A stretch of 42,500 nt of DNA from Prorocentrum cordatum (taxonomy: Eukaryota > Sar > Dinophyceae > Prorocentrales > Prorocentraceae): positions 17,501-60,000 of the forward strand of contig CAUYUJ010015693.1 in NCBI GenBank assembly GCA_963575745.1. The letters are read 5' to 3'. A program made the position numbers and the translations under genes. The notes under the pieces are model-generated. The model was given only the letters and a program-made list of their open reading frames with translations, was not told the DNA's origin and did not search any database. Within the stretch, counting starts at the first letter, position 1; every line of letters starts with the position of its first letter. Below are positions 29,841-41,199 of this stretch, one piece after another.

Positions 29841-29860
29841 CATATGGGTGGGTTCTTCGC
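29841..29860 (-). other. Conserved boundary sequence beside array 3
   Basis: CATATGGGTGGGTTCTTCGC matches the array 2 boundary. Between it and the first unit (in unit orientation) lies a stretch ending TTTGCAG before GAGTTCC, which could be a 3' splice site if the array is an exon. Confidence 0.55.
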
Positions 29861-29867
29861 CAGTCTA

Positions 29868-30975
29868 GGGTGCCTTTTGGGAGCCTGTTGAGGGGCTCTG
29901 GGCCTCCCTTGGGGGCGCGCCAGGGGTGTCGGGGGCAGCTTTGCGGGGTGATCCCTCGGAGCCCCTTTGGATTTCCCTTTTTAGGGCTTTTCTGATGGTG
30001 TTCACAAGGGGTCTCCCGCGCAGTGTCGGGATTTGGTTGGGCTGTTTTGGGGTTCTCTTGAGTCGTTTTGGGGCGACCTGAGGGGCTTCTTGGGAAGTCT
30101 CAGACACCCTGATGGTCGAAGGGGCGAGTGCGTCTAATATGTTGGCAAACCAGTGGACCCTTTGTTTTGTTTTGCTTGTTGACGTTCTCGTGAAAGTCCT
30201 CCTGAGACCGTCCGAGGTCCTCCTGGGGCTCTCGTGGGCGTCTCGGGAACCTCCGGGGATGCACAGTGCCCTTTTGTGGACCGTCTAAGCTCCCCGTGGG
30301 ACGCTCGGGGTGGTCTCTAGGGCATCCTGGGAGGCTATCTCGGTGCCTTGTTGGGCCTGTCGGGTCCCTCTTGGGGGCCTTCGGGGGCATATTGGATCGA
30401 CCTGACGTGTTTCGGGTTGCGTAAGACACTTGAAGGAAGCTTGGAAGGGCCAGTATGTCCCACATGTGAGAAAACAATTGGCAAGCCGTTATTGTTTACT
30501 TGTTGGCGCCCTCTTGGAAATTCTCCTGGGGCGATCGGAGGTACCCAGAGGTTCTCTTGGGCGTCTTGGGAGCCCCTGGGACTGTATGGGGCCAGAGCAG
30601 CTCCTGGACCATATGAGCCCGTTCTGGGGCGTTTGTGTGGTTCTCTGAGCAGTTTGGAAGGCCTTTTGAGCCATTTGTGGGCACTGTCGGACTGCTTAGT
30701 GGCATTTTTGGTAGCCTTTCGGGTTGTCTTGGAGGGATTTTGGGGAAGCCCAAACCATCAACAACAGCTACGATTGCCTTTGTGTTGAGTCTCGTCGGAC
30801 CTTGCTGCTGGAGCTCTCTTCGGTCGACCATTCAGAGTTGATTGGGGCCTCTTTGGGGCATCTTGGAGGCTCTAGGAGGTCGTTCGGCTGTCTTGGGCTG
30901 GATTCGGGGCATCTGGCAGCCTTCATGATGTGGCCTTGGCCCATCTGGAGTTTGTCTTGAGGCCGAGGGTAGCGC
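29868..30975 (+). repeat. CTTGG-rich composite repeat, copy C (old, degenerate)
   Basis: Degenerate CTTGG, CTCTTGGG and TTTTGGGG words form about four blocks spaced roughly 320 bp apart, with linkers near 30105-30185, 30410-30500 and 30745-30835. The first two linkers align: TTGGCAAACCAG against TTGGCAAGCCG, and TTTTGCTTGTTGACG against TTTACTTGTTGGCG. The blocks are far more diverged than in copies A, B and D, so this is likely an older insertion of the same family. Confidence 0.65.
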
Positions 30976-31412
30976 TGGATAACATGATTAGGGGACTGTT
31001 TTCTGGAGTGGTCGCGGGCAGGGGAACGGGTCGCACCAGAAAAATGCAGGACCCCTCCTACCAGAACACCACAATGCGCCGAGGTCACGGTAGTGGATAT
31101 GTGGGAAAGTCATAGTGTCACTTGTTGTTTTGATGAGATAACCGTGAGACTCTTGGTGCGTTGCATCCGTCTCCAGTTCTGGTGGACCCACAGAAGTCAG
31201 CGGGCACCGCATTCATGCGACCAACCCGTAATCGATACCCACACGAACGATGCAATCATGAGTTCAAATCGTGCAACGCTCTGGTGCCCTTCACCCAGTG
31301 CTTTGTACTTCTATGCGCGAGTAATTCATGTTTGGTTAACTTTAGCCTTTTTTGGCGAAATTGATGTCCGACTTAGTGTTTGTCTGTATTATGACACACA
31401 GCGTTCCACTTA
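30976..31412. other. Unique sequence, no gene supported
   Basis: Average base composition, no tandem repeats and only short open frames. GGGCACC (31202-31208) and GGTGCCC (31283-31289) are complementary and bracket a GTTCAAATC motif, but no tRNA fold results. Confidence 0.5.
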
Positions 31413-31481
31413 GTGGTTTACTTCATCTTGGCGCACAGCATTTGTCAAGGGCGACGACGGGGACGTGTTCAAAAGAAAGCA

Positions 31482-31772
31482 ATGGGGATCATTAGGGATG
31501 ATCTGGCTTGTCCAGGTTGCAACACCTTTACCAGCCACCATGAAACATTCCACTCTGAACTCGCTCCTCACTTGTCCTTTGCGGCCGATCTGTCAATACG
31601 GGCACACGCAGGATTGGGCACGGATGAGCCTCCCTGCGCGGCGCGGAACATGATTGAGCTTTGCCTCGAGCCTCTGGGCATGCGATGGCACTGTAGGCTA
31701 TATAGAGATCCATTCGTCCTGGACAAGGGTCGCGCTGAGCTGCGTTCAGTTGTCTTTCGCAGCTTCGTGTGA
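31482..31772 (+). CDS. Hypothetical small ORF, 96 residues
   Basis: From ATG 31482 the frame begins MGIIRDDLACPGCNTFTSHH, with a C-x-x-C pair, and continues NMIELCLEPLGMRWHCRLYR, then RAELRSVVFRSFV before a TGA. The frame is open upstream to at least 31413, so an earlier start or an exon junction is possible. Base composition is less GC-rich than the flanking repeats, so a 96-residue open frame with mixed composition is mildly unusual. No domain is recognised, and the CxxC alone is weak evidence for a zinc-binding site. It lies between CTTGG copies C and D. It may be chance. Confidence 0.25.
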   Translation: MGIIRDDLACPGCNTFTSHHETFHSELAPHLSFAADLSIRAHAGLGTDEPPCAARNMIELCLEPLGMRWHCRLYRDPFVLDKGRAELRSVVFRSFV

Positions 31773-31976
31773 CGCTATGCGGCGCCCCCGCATCTTCGTA
31801 TTCCACCTGCTTCCTTGGGTTTCCCGCTTTCCCGTAATATCCCTTTCCTCTCGGGAGCGCGTGAACACCAAACATGTTCCGGCTCCATATATCTCTACAT
31901 GGTTTTGGATGTCCTTGGCAGGGACCAAGTTATTGAATCGCTTCGCTCATTCCGCCGGCCCATTTCGCATGACTGA

Positions 31977-32520
31977 GCCTCTTGGGGCCGCTGGGGGGCC
32001 TCTTCAGCGTCGCTTGGGGGCCTCCTGAGGGCCTCTTGGGGGCTTTTGGGGCCTCTCAGGGGCCTCTTGAGGCCTCCTGGGGGCTTCTTAAGGCCGAGGG
32101 CTCGAAGTTTTGTTTTGTGTTCCCCCTTTGGGGCATCGCTTGGGGCCCTCTTGGGCCCCTCTTGGGCCGTCTTGGATGCCTCTGGGGCCGTCTTGGAGCC
32201 CTCTTGGGCCATCTTGGGGCCTTCTTGGGAGCTTCTTGGGCCCTCTTGGGGCGATCTTGGGGGCCTCTTGGGCCGTCTTGGGGCGTCGGGAAGCCGAAAA
32301 GATGGACACGCCAAAATCTGCCCAAAACCTAAGGAAAAGTAATGAATTTTGCCTCTTGGGGCCCTCTGGGGAGTGCTCTTGGAGGCCTCTTGGGGCGTCT
32401 GGGGGCCATCTTGGGCGTCTTGGAACGATCGTGTGGCATCTCGGAGCACTCTTGAACCATCTTGGAGGGCTCTTGGCGGCCTCGTGGCCCTTCTTGGGGC
32501 TCTCTGGAGGGCCACGGGGG
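31977..32520 (+). repeat. CTTGG-rich composite repeat, copy D
   Basis: Collinear with copy A: a first CTTGG block, linker 32092-32135 with TTTTGTGTTCCCCCTTTGG, a second block, linker 32283-32345 with GGGAAGCCGAAAAGATGG, ACACGCCAAAATC and CCAAAACCTAAGG, then a third block that includes a CTTGGAACGATC motif corresponding to CTTGGACCGATC in copy A. The linkers are better conserved than the minisatellite length, which argues that the whole composite is the unit of dispersal. Confidence 0.87.
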
Positions 32521-32652
32521 CGGCGCCCAGGAGGAAAACCATCTCTGACCCGACCCTGCCGGGGATCGCCCGGGGTACTTTTCGTCCGGGGACCCCCAGG
32601 GGCCGCCCCGCGCGCGCGAAGTAGAAATATTATTTAGCAGTTACCGGAGATC

Positions 32653-32895
32653 TTAGCACGCCTCTGGCCCGTTGGGCCGGCGAATTTTTGGCAGGCCCCA
32701 CGGCATCCCCAAAATGTTGGTTCCGAGGCCATTCTGGAATTCCTTGGAGGACGGGGGAGGAAGAGGAGGGAGAGGAGCAGGAGAAACAGAAGCTCTCGCA
32801 GCCACCTCCTCTTTCTTAGGCCTCATTGAAATGCTACGCTCCCTGAGCCAGTCTTGAGGGCCACCCACAGAGTTGAAGATCTGACCGACAGCCCT
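32653..32895 (-). CDS. Possible terminal exon, unrecognised
   Basis: The minus strand reads VGQIFNSVGGPQDWLRERSI, SMRPKKEEVAARASVSPAPL, a short Pro/Ser stretch, then KEFQNGLGTNILGMPWGLPK and ends in a stop at 32653-32655. The upstream end lies at a CCAG that could be a 3' splice site (near 32898). A basic patch is followed by a Pro-rich linker and a compact tail. No family is recognised. It is isolated between CTTGG copy D and the CA-rich tract. The call rests on composition only. Confidence 0.27.
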   Translation of the reverse strand, partial: RAVGQIFNSVGGPQDWLRERSISMRPKKEEVAARASVSPAPLPPLPPPSSKEFQNGLGTNILGMPWGLPKIRRPNGPEAC

Positions 32896-34699
32896 GGCGT
32901 TTTGGTCTTAGTGGAGACGCACTTCTCAAGTGTGCGCTCGGCCGCCCTTCAGTTCAGCCATACTCTGAACGAGCTCAATGGGTGCCCACCTGTGGAGCCC
33001 CAGTTTCCGAACCGAGCGGAAGGAACTGCGGCATTTGCCTCCTCTCCCCAGACAGCCGCCCCCCCCCCGCACACACGCACAGACGCACACGCACAGGCAC
33101 ACACACACACACGCACGCACGCACGCACACACGCGCACACACACACACACGAACACAAACACGCACACGCACACGTACACACGCACACACGCGCACACAC
33201 GCACACACGCGCACACGCACACGTACACGCACACACGCACAGACGCACACACGCACACACGCACGCACGCGCACACGCACACACGCGCGCACGCACACAC
33301 GCGCACACGCACACACGCACACACGCACAACACGCACACACACGCGCACACACGCACACACGCACACGCGCACACGCACAACACACACGCACACACGCAC
33401 GCACGCACACACGCCCACACACACACCACACGCACACTCACACTCACATGCACACGCACACGCACATAGGCACACACGCACACGCGCACACGCACACACG
33501 CACACACGCACACGCACACACGCACACACGCACACGCGCACACACACGCACACACACACGTACGCAAACACGCACACACGCACACACGCACACTCGCGCA
33601 CACGCGCGCACGCACACACGCACACGCACACACGCACACACGCACACACGCGCACACGCACACACGCCCCACGCACGCACGCGCACACGCACAACAGGCG
33701 CACACAGTCTTGAGCACACGCGCGCACACTCACAGACGCACACGCCCCACGCACACACGCACACACACACACCCGCACACACACACACACGCACACGCAC
33801 ACACGCACATACGCGCACACGCACACATGCGCACACTCGCACACGAACACACGCGCACACGCACACACGCACACACGCGCGCACCACACACGCAAATCAC
33901 GCACACACTGAAACACGCACACACGCACACACGCACGCACGCACAACACGCACGAACGCACACACGCGCACACGCGCACACACAACACGCACACACGCAC
34001 ACACGCACGTACGCATTCACGCACACACGCGCACACGCTCGCACACACGCACGCACGCACACACGCACGCACGCACACGCAACACACACCACACACAACA
34101 CACACAACACACACAACACACGCAACACACAACACACAACACACACAACACACAACACACACAGCACACAGCACCACGCACGCACCACACACCACACACA
34201 CCACACAGCACACAACGCACAACTCACAACACACGCACACCACACAACACATACGACACACGCCACACACAACACATCACACACAAGACAACATTCACAC
34301 ACACACACACGCGCACACACGCACACGCACACGCAGACACGCACACGCACGCTCACACGCACACGCACACACGCGCGCGCGCACACGCACACATGCACAC
34401 ACGCACACACGCACGCGCCCACGCACACACGCACACACGCACACACGCACACACGCACAGACACGCACACACGCACGCACGCACACACACACAACACGCT
34501 CCACACCCGCACTCACGCACACACACGCACACACGCACACACGCACACACAACACGCACACACGCACACACGCACACACGCACACGCGCACGACCGCACA
34601 CGCCACAGCACACACCACACACAACACACACACACCACACAACACACACACAACAACAACACACACACATTAACACACACAGAGAACGCACAACACACA

Positions 34700-35780
34700 C
34701 ACCGCACACACAACCCACATCACACACCACTCACCACACGCACAACACATATCACACGCATACACTACACACAACACGCGCACGACACACGCACACCTCA
34801 CACACCACACACACACACGAAACACACACAACACACACACACCGCAGACAACAGGCACACAGAACACACAACTCTCACACTGAACACGCACACCACATAC
34901 AACGCACCACACACAACACACAACACACACCACGCAACACACATAACACACAGCACACACACACTACACAACACACGACACACCACACACAGCAAGCACA
35001 GCACACACCACGCACAACACACACGACACACACTACGCACAACACACACAACACACAAACATCCACCACACACAACACACACAACACACACAACACACTC
35101 AACACAAACACAGCACACACAACACACAACACACAATACGCACCACACAACACACACCACACAACACACAGCACACACAGCACAAACACCACACACACGA
35201 CATTCACACCACACACAACACACAGCAGACAGAACACACACACACACAACACGCACCACACAACACACACACACCACACACAACACACACAGCACACAAC
35301 ACACACCATACACACACCACACACCACACACAGCACACACAACAGCACACCACACACAACAGCACAACGCACACAACACACAACACACACCACACACAAC
35401 ACACACACCACAAACAACACACAGCACACACCACACACAGCACACACAACACGCACAACACACACCATACAACAGACACAACACGCAACGCACATCGCAC
35501 ACAACACAAACGACACACACACGACACACAACACACAACACACAACACAACACACACACACAACACAGCACACACCATACAACACACCGCACAACACACA
35601 CAATGCACCCCACACCACACACCGCACGCACAACAGATATCACACGCATACACTACACACAAAACGCGCACAACACACGCACACCTCACACACCACACAC
35701 ACGAAATACACACATCACACACACCGCAGACACCAGGCACACAGACCACACAACACACCACACACCAGTCGCCACGCACA
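34700..35780 (+). repeat. Segmental duplication inside the CA-rich tract, offset ~888 bp
   Basis: TATCACACGCATACACTACA occurs at 34750 and 35638. Both are followed by ACACCTCACACACCAC and, slightly later, CACCGCAGACA(A/C)CAGGCACAC. The rare T and G marker bases are shared across at least 150 bp, showing that the tract grew by block duplication as well as slippage. Confidence 0.7.
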
Positions 35781-36970
35781 CCGCACACACCACACACAAC
35801 ACACACCACACCACACACCACACACCACACACCAGACACCCGACACCACGCACATCACACACACACCACACACACCACACACACCACACACCACACACTA
35901 CACACCGACACCAGGCGCCACACACAACACTCACACCACGCACTCCACAGCCACACCACACACCACACACACCAGACACCACACACACAACACACACACA
36001 CACCACACACAATACACTCCACATACAACACACAGCACAAAACACACAACACCACATACACAACACACACCAGACACCAGACACCACGCACACCCCTCAC
36101 ACCGCGCACACCACACATACCACACACCGCACACACCAGACGCCACACACACACACCACACACACTCACACCACGCACACCACACACACCACACACCACA
36201 CGCACACCACACACACAAGACACCACCCACACCAGACACACCACGCACACCACACACACCACACACAACACACAACGCACACAACACACACAACACATCA
36301 CACACAGCACAACGCACACAACACACACAACACACAACACACAACACACACACAACACAACACACGCGCCACACACAACACGCACAGCAAACAACACACA
36401 GCACGCACACCACACAGACATTACGCAGACACCACACACAACACACAGCACACAGCACACATAACACGCACATAACACACACGCCACACACAGCACACAC
36501 AACACAACACACAACACACAGAACGCACACAACACACAGCACACACAACACGCACAACACACAACACGCACCACACATACAACACACAACATACACAGCG
36601 TACACAACACACAACACACACCACACACAACACACAAGACGCAACACACACGCACACACGCACACAACACAGCACACAACACAACACACACAACACACAA
36701 TACACACGCAACAACACACAACGCAACACACACACCACGCAAGAGACACACATCCACACGCGCACGCACGCACTGGCGTACGCACGCACGTACTAACGCA
36801 CTGACGTACGCACGCACGCACGCACGCAAGCACGCACACACGCACGCACGCACGCGCGCATGCACGCACGCACGCGCGCACGCGCGCGCGCACGCACGCG
36901 CGCACGCACGCGCGCACGCGCGCACGCACGCTCACGCGCACGCGCACGCGCACGCGCACGCGCACGCTCA

Positions 36971-37242
36971 CGCACACGCACACGCACACGCACACGCACA
37001 CGCACACGCACACGCACACGCACACGCACACGCACACGCACACGCACACGCACACGCACACGCACACGCACACGCACACGCACACGCACACGCACACGCA
37101 CACGCACACGCACACGCACACTCACACGCACACGCACACTCACACGCACACGCACACGCACACGCACACGCACACGCACACGCACACGCACACGCACACG
37201 CACACGCACACGCACACGCACACGCACACGCACACGCACACG
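36971..37242 (+). repeat. Near-perfect (CACACG)n hexamer run
   Basis: 25 uninterrupted CACACG units (36971-37120), two short TCACAC interruptions, then another 16 or so units. Its homogeneity compared with the rest of the tract suggests recent expansion from this end. Confidence 0.95.
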
Positions 37243-37379
37243 CACGCGCACGCGCACGCGCACGCGCACGCACACGCGCACACGCACACGCACACGCACA
37301 CGCACACGCACACGCACACGCACACGCACACGCACACGCACACGCACACGCACACATGCGCGCACGCGCGCGCATTCAA

Positions 37380-38030
37380 GCCCCCTCTCCGGTCGCGCGC
37401 ATCTCGGGCAGCAAGCCGCCTAGGGGATAAATTTGAACAGCGCATAGAACAGGCGATAAGTTTGGACAGTGCAAAGGGCGGCCGGCCATTCGCGGGGCAG
37501 TGGCCGCGAGGCAGCGGATCCCGCGCGGCCATGGCAGCAGCGGCGCCAGAGCGGCTTGGGGGTGGCCGCGGAAAGGCGAGTGGCGAGGGCCGTGGGGCCT
37601 GGGGAGGCGGCGGGGACGAGCTGACCAGGGGGCGGGCGGGGCGAGGCCGCCGCGGAGGGGTGCGCAGAAAAAGGAACACCGAAGCGCGACGCCAGGGAGG
37701 CGACGCCATCAGCGGGGAGCAGGCGCACGGAACCATATTTTTGCACGCCAACGTCGCCGATGCATCGGCGATGCATCAACGATGCGGTGCGATCTCGCGA
37801 CCCCAGTTACTCCGACCCCATCTGGGAGGTCTGTGCCAAGCTAGGCTTCGCGCCAGCGCGAGGGCGGATATCGATCGCGAGGGAGAGGTCAATGCGGCGC
37901 AGCATGCTACGGGGAGTGCCCGCAGGGGGGTCGGAGTCGCACCCGTCGCACTCACGCACGCACGCGCGCACATGCGCACATTTACGCGCACTTGCACACA
38001 TTCGCCAACGCACGCACACACAACACACAA
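37380..38030. other. Unique spacer between hexamer tracts
   Basis: GC-rich sequence of about 650 bp. It contains a perfect 14-bp palindrome GCCGATGCATCGGC at 37756-37769, followed at once by a partial repeat GATGCATC. A plus-strand frame from 37462 is open but shows Gly/Arg/Ala-rich composition and runs into the TTACAC tract, so it is not supported as a gene. Confidence 0.5.
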
Positions 38031-38512
38031 CACTTACACTTACACTTACACTTACACTTACACTTACACTTACACTTACACTTACACTTACACTTACACT
38101 TACACTTACACGTACACTTACACTTACACTTACACTTACACTTACACTTACACTTACACTTACACTTACACTTACACTTTCACTTTCACTTTCACTTACA
38201 CTTACACTTACACTTACACTTGAGCTTACGCTTACGCTTACACTTACACTTACACTTACACTTACACTTACACTTATACTTACACTTACACTTACACTTA
38301 CACTTACACTTACACTTACACTTACACATACACTTACACTTACACTTACACTTACACTTACACTTACACTTACATTTGCACTTACACGCACGCGCACACG
38401 AACACGCACACGCACACGCACACGCACACACACACACACACGCACACGCACACACGCAAGCACGGGCAAACGCACACACGCGCACACACCCACACACACA
38501 CGCACGCACGCA
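38031..38512 (+). repeat. TTACAC hexamer tract, then CACACG repeats
   Basis: About 355 bp of (CTTACA)n with variant units CTTTCA (near 38180), CTTACG (near 38228) and single changes, followed without spacer by CACACG-type repeats (38388-38512). The T at the fourth place separates it from the CACACG family, yet both have a 6-bp period, so one may have arisen from the other. Confidence 0.93.
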
Positions 38513-38689
38513 CTTTTTGCGTCGGCGGTTGGGCAAAGGGCGAGTGCTCCGGCGGAATGGCAACAGGGGGCATGCTGCATGCAAAATAATGGCCGCAATG
38601 CACGGGGGGGCGGGGGGGTGTCCCGGCGCGACAGGAAGAGAGGAAACCGGGACAGTCAGAGCTGCCGGCCGCGGCGGGGAGGGCGCCGA

Positions 38690-39170
38690 GGGGTTGGGCC
38701 AGCGCCGGAACAGCGCTGCACTGGGCTGCGTCGAGCTGAAGCTGGGGGGGGCAGCATGGAGCTGCAGCTGGCGGTGGAGAACGCGGCGAAGCCGAACCCG
38801 ACCCAAGAGCCGACCACAGTCCAGGGATGAGCCGGTGCGCCGAGACTTGCGGGCCTGCTGGGCGAGCGCGGGGAGGTGGAAGGCGGAGAATGGGCCGCCG
38901 ACTGCGGCGGGGGGGGGCGCCGCAAGTGGGAGCCAGCGCCAGCGCCGAGCAGCGATGAGGTGAACGGGGCTGAAGCCGGGGGGGGGGCAACGCTGAGCTG
39001 CAGCTGCGAATGAAAAGCACGATGTAGCAGAGCCCCAACCCAGTGAGCCAAGGCACGGCCCAAGAATGAGCCGAAGCGCCGAGACTTGCGGGCCTGCGAG
39101 GCGCGGGCAGGGAGGGGCGGGTGGCGGGCGGCGGCATCGCGCAGAAGCGAGCGGCACAGCGCAGAAACGG
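38690..39170 (+). repeat. Imperfect ~238-bp tandem duplication
   Basis: GCTGCAGCTG occurs at 38761 and 38997, and ATGAGCC followed by GCGCCGAGACTTGCGGGCCT at 38827 and 39066. The two copies differ by many substitutions and small indels. No coding support; long minus-strand frames here continue from the neighbouring minisatellite. Confidence 0.65.
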
Positions 39171-39248
39171 GAGCGGGCTGCCCGCGGAAGGGCGACGGAA
39201 GGGGGTCAGGAAGAGCAAAGCAGAGTCTCGACCCGTAGCCGAGGGGGC

Positions 39249-41046
39249 AACCATCGGGACGACCATCGGGACAACCATCGGGACAACCATCGGGACAACC
39301 ATCGGGACAGCCCTCGGGACAGACATCGGGACAACCATCGGGACAACCATCGGGACAGCCATCAACTCTCGGGGCAGACATCGGGACAACCATCGGGAGA
39401 ACCATCGGGACAACCATCGGGACAACATCGGGACAACATCGGGGCAACCATCGGGACAACCATCGGGACAACCATCGGGACAACCATCGGGACAACCATC
39501 GGAACAACCATCGGGACGACCATCGGGACAACCATCGGGACAACCATCGGGACAACCATCGGGACAGCCATCGGGACAGACATCGGGACAACCATCGGGG
39601 CAACCATCGGGACAGCCATGAACTCTCGGGGCAGACATCGGGACAACCACCGGGAGAACCATCGGGACAACCATCGGGACAACATCGGGACAACATCGGG
39701 ACAACCATCGGGACAACCATCGGGACAACCATCGGGACAACCATCGGGACAACCATCGGAACAACCATCGGGACAACCATCGGGACAACCATCGGGACAA
39801 CCATCGGGACAACCCTCGGGACAGACATCGGGACAACCATCGGGATAACTATCGGGACAGCCATCAACTCTCGGGACAGACATCGGGACAACCATCGGGA
39901 TAACCATCGGGACGACCATCGGGACAACATCGGGACAACATCGGGACAACCATCGGGACAACCATCGGAACAACCATCGGGACGACAATCGGGAGAACCA
40001 TCGGGACAACCATCGGGACAACCATCGGGACAACCCTCGGGACAGACATCGGGACAACCATCGGGGCAACCATCGGGACAGCCATCAGCTCTCGGGGCAG
40101 ACATCGGGACAACCATCGGGACAACCATCGGGACAACCATCGGGACAACATCGGGACAACATCGGGACAACCATCGGGACAACCATCGGACAACCATCGA
40201 CAACCATCGGGACACCATCGGGACAACCATCGGGACAACCATCGGGACAACCATCGGGACAACCCTCGGGACAGATATCGGGACAACCATCGGGGCAACC
40301 ATCGGGACAGCCATCAACTCTCGGGGCAGACATCGGGACAACCATCGGGAGAACCATCGGGACGACCATCGGGACAACATCGGGACAACATCGTGACAAC
40401 CATCGGGACAACCATCGGGACAACCATCGGGAACCATCGGGACAACCATCGGAACAACCATCGGGACGACCATCGGGACAACCATCGGGACAACCATCGG
40501 GGCAACCATGGGGACAACCATCGGGACAACCATCGGGACAACCATCGGGACAACCATCGGGACAGCCATCAACTCTCGGGGCAGACATCGGGACAAACAT
40601 CGGGAGAACCATCGGGACAACCATCGGGACAACATCGGGACAACATCGGGACAAGCATCGGGACAACCATCGGGACAACCATCGGGACAACCATCGGGAC
40701 AACCATCGGGACAACCATCGGGACAACCATCGGGACAACCATCGGGACCACTGTCGTGGCAACCATCGGGACAACCATCGGGACAACCACCGGGACAACC
40801 ATCGGGACAACCATCGGGACAACCGTCGGGACAACCATCGGGACGACCATCCGGAGAACCATCAGGGCAACCATCGGGAGAACCATCGGGAAAACCATCG
40901 GGGCAACCATCGGGATAACTATCGGGGCAACCATAGGGACAACCATCGGGACAACCATCGGGAGAACCATCGGGATAACCATCGGGACGACCATCGGAAC
41001 AACCATCGGGACAACCATCGGGACAACCATCGGGACAACCATCGGG
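39249..41046 (+). repeat. 12-bp minisatellite CATCGGGACAAC, 1.8 kb, with higher-order repeats
   Basis: About 150 units of CATCGGGACAAC with variants (GACGAC, GAGAAC, GGCAAC). Marker segments ATCAACTCTCGGGGCAG or close variants occur at 39361, 39618, 39863, 40084, 40313 and 40568, spaced 221-257 bp. Each is followed some 60-70 bp later by the short unit pair GGGACAACATCGGGACAACA. The array is thus made of six to seven higher-order units. Plus frames read Thr-Ile-Gly-Thr and minus frames Pro-Met-Val-Val or Asp-Gly-Cys-Pro; all are artefacts of a 12-bp unit without stops. Confidence 0.95.
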
Positions 41047-41199
41047 GGGGGGCGACCTTTTGGGGTCCATGTGGCCTCTGCCAGTGCAGGACCTCGCGCA
41101 GCTTCGCCTTGCCCGCACGCATGATACGAACCCAAGCCGAATCCGATTTCCCCATTGGGGCCACTTCCGTTCAAATCCCCCAACCTCCGACCCCGAGAC

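Larger units (their letters stand above)
33069..37374 (+). repeat. 4.3-kb CA/CG-rich alternating repeat
   Basis: The plus strand is almost entirely C, A and G with few T, built from ACACGC, ACACAC, ACACAACAC and CACACCAC words. Four zones are visible: 33069-34080 (mixed ACACGC), 34080-36750 (ACACA/ACACC words, few G), 36750-36965 (GCACGCAC, richest in CG) and 36966-37374 (near-perfect CACACG hexamers). The rarity of T means no plus-strand stops, which produces a His/Thr-rich 1316-codon frame (32854-36804) that is not considered a gene. Alternating purine-pyrimidine sequence of this kind favours Z-DNA. Confidence 0.95.

Noticed and set aside
31202-31289. A possible tRNA, with GGGCACC and GGTGCCC ends and a GTTCAAATC motif
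   Set aside because: The T-arm stem does not pair, 13 extra bases lie between the T arm and the acceptor stem, and no anticodon arm is seen.
32854-36804. A 1316-codon plus-strand open frame rich in His and Thr
   Set aside because: It follows from the near absence of T in the CA-rich tract; other frames there are equally open, and there is no non-repetitive coding part beyond the first 70 codons.
36971-38387. Hexamer tracts as possible telomeric repeats
   Set aside because: CACACG and TTACAC differ from the TTTAGGG-type telomere repeat known from dinoflagellates, and unique and repeated sequence continues on both sides.
39249-41046. A CRISPR-like array
   Set aside because: Spacers are absent: the whole array is made of a 12-bp unit. 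The genome is also eukaryotic in character.
38656-41118. An 820-codon minus-strand open frame of Pro-Asp-Gly-Cys and Pro-Met-Val repeats
   Set aside because: A 12-bp unit without stops keeps frames open on both strands. Frame phase changes at every partial unit, so no constraint on one frame is visible.
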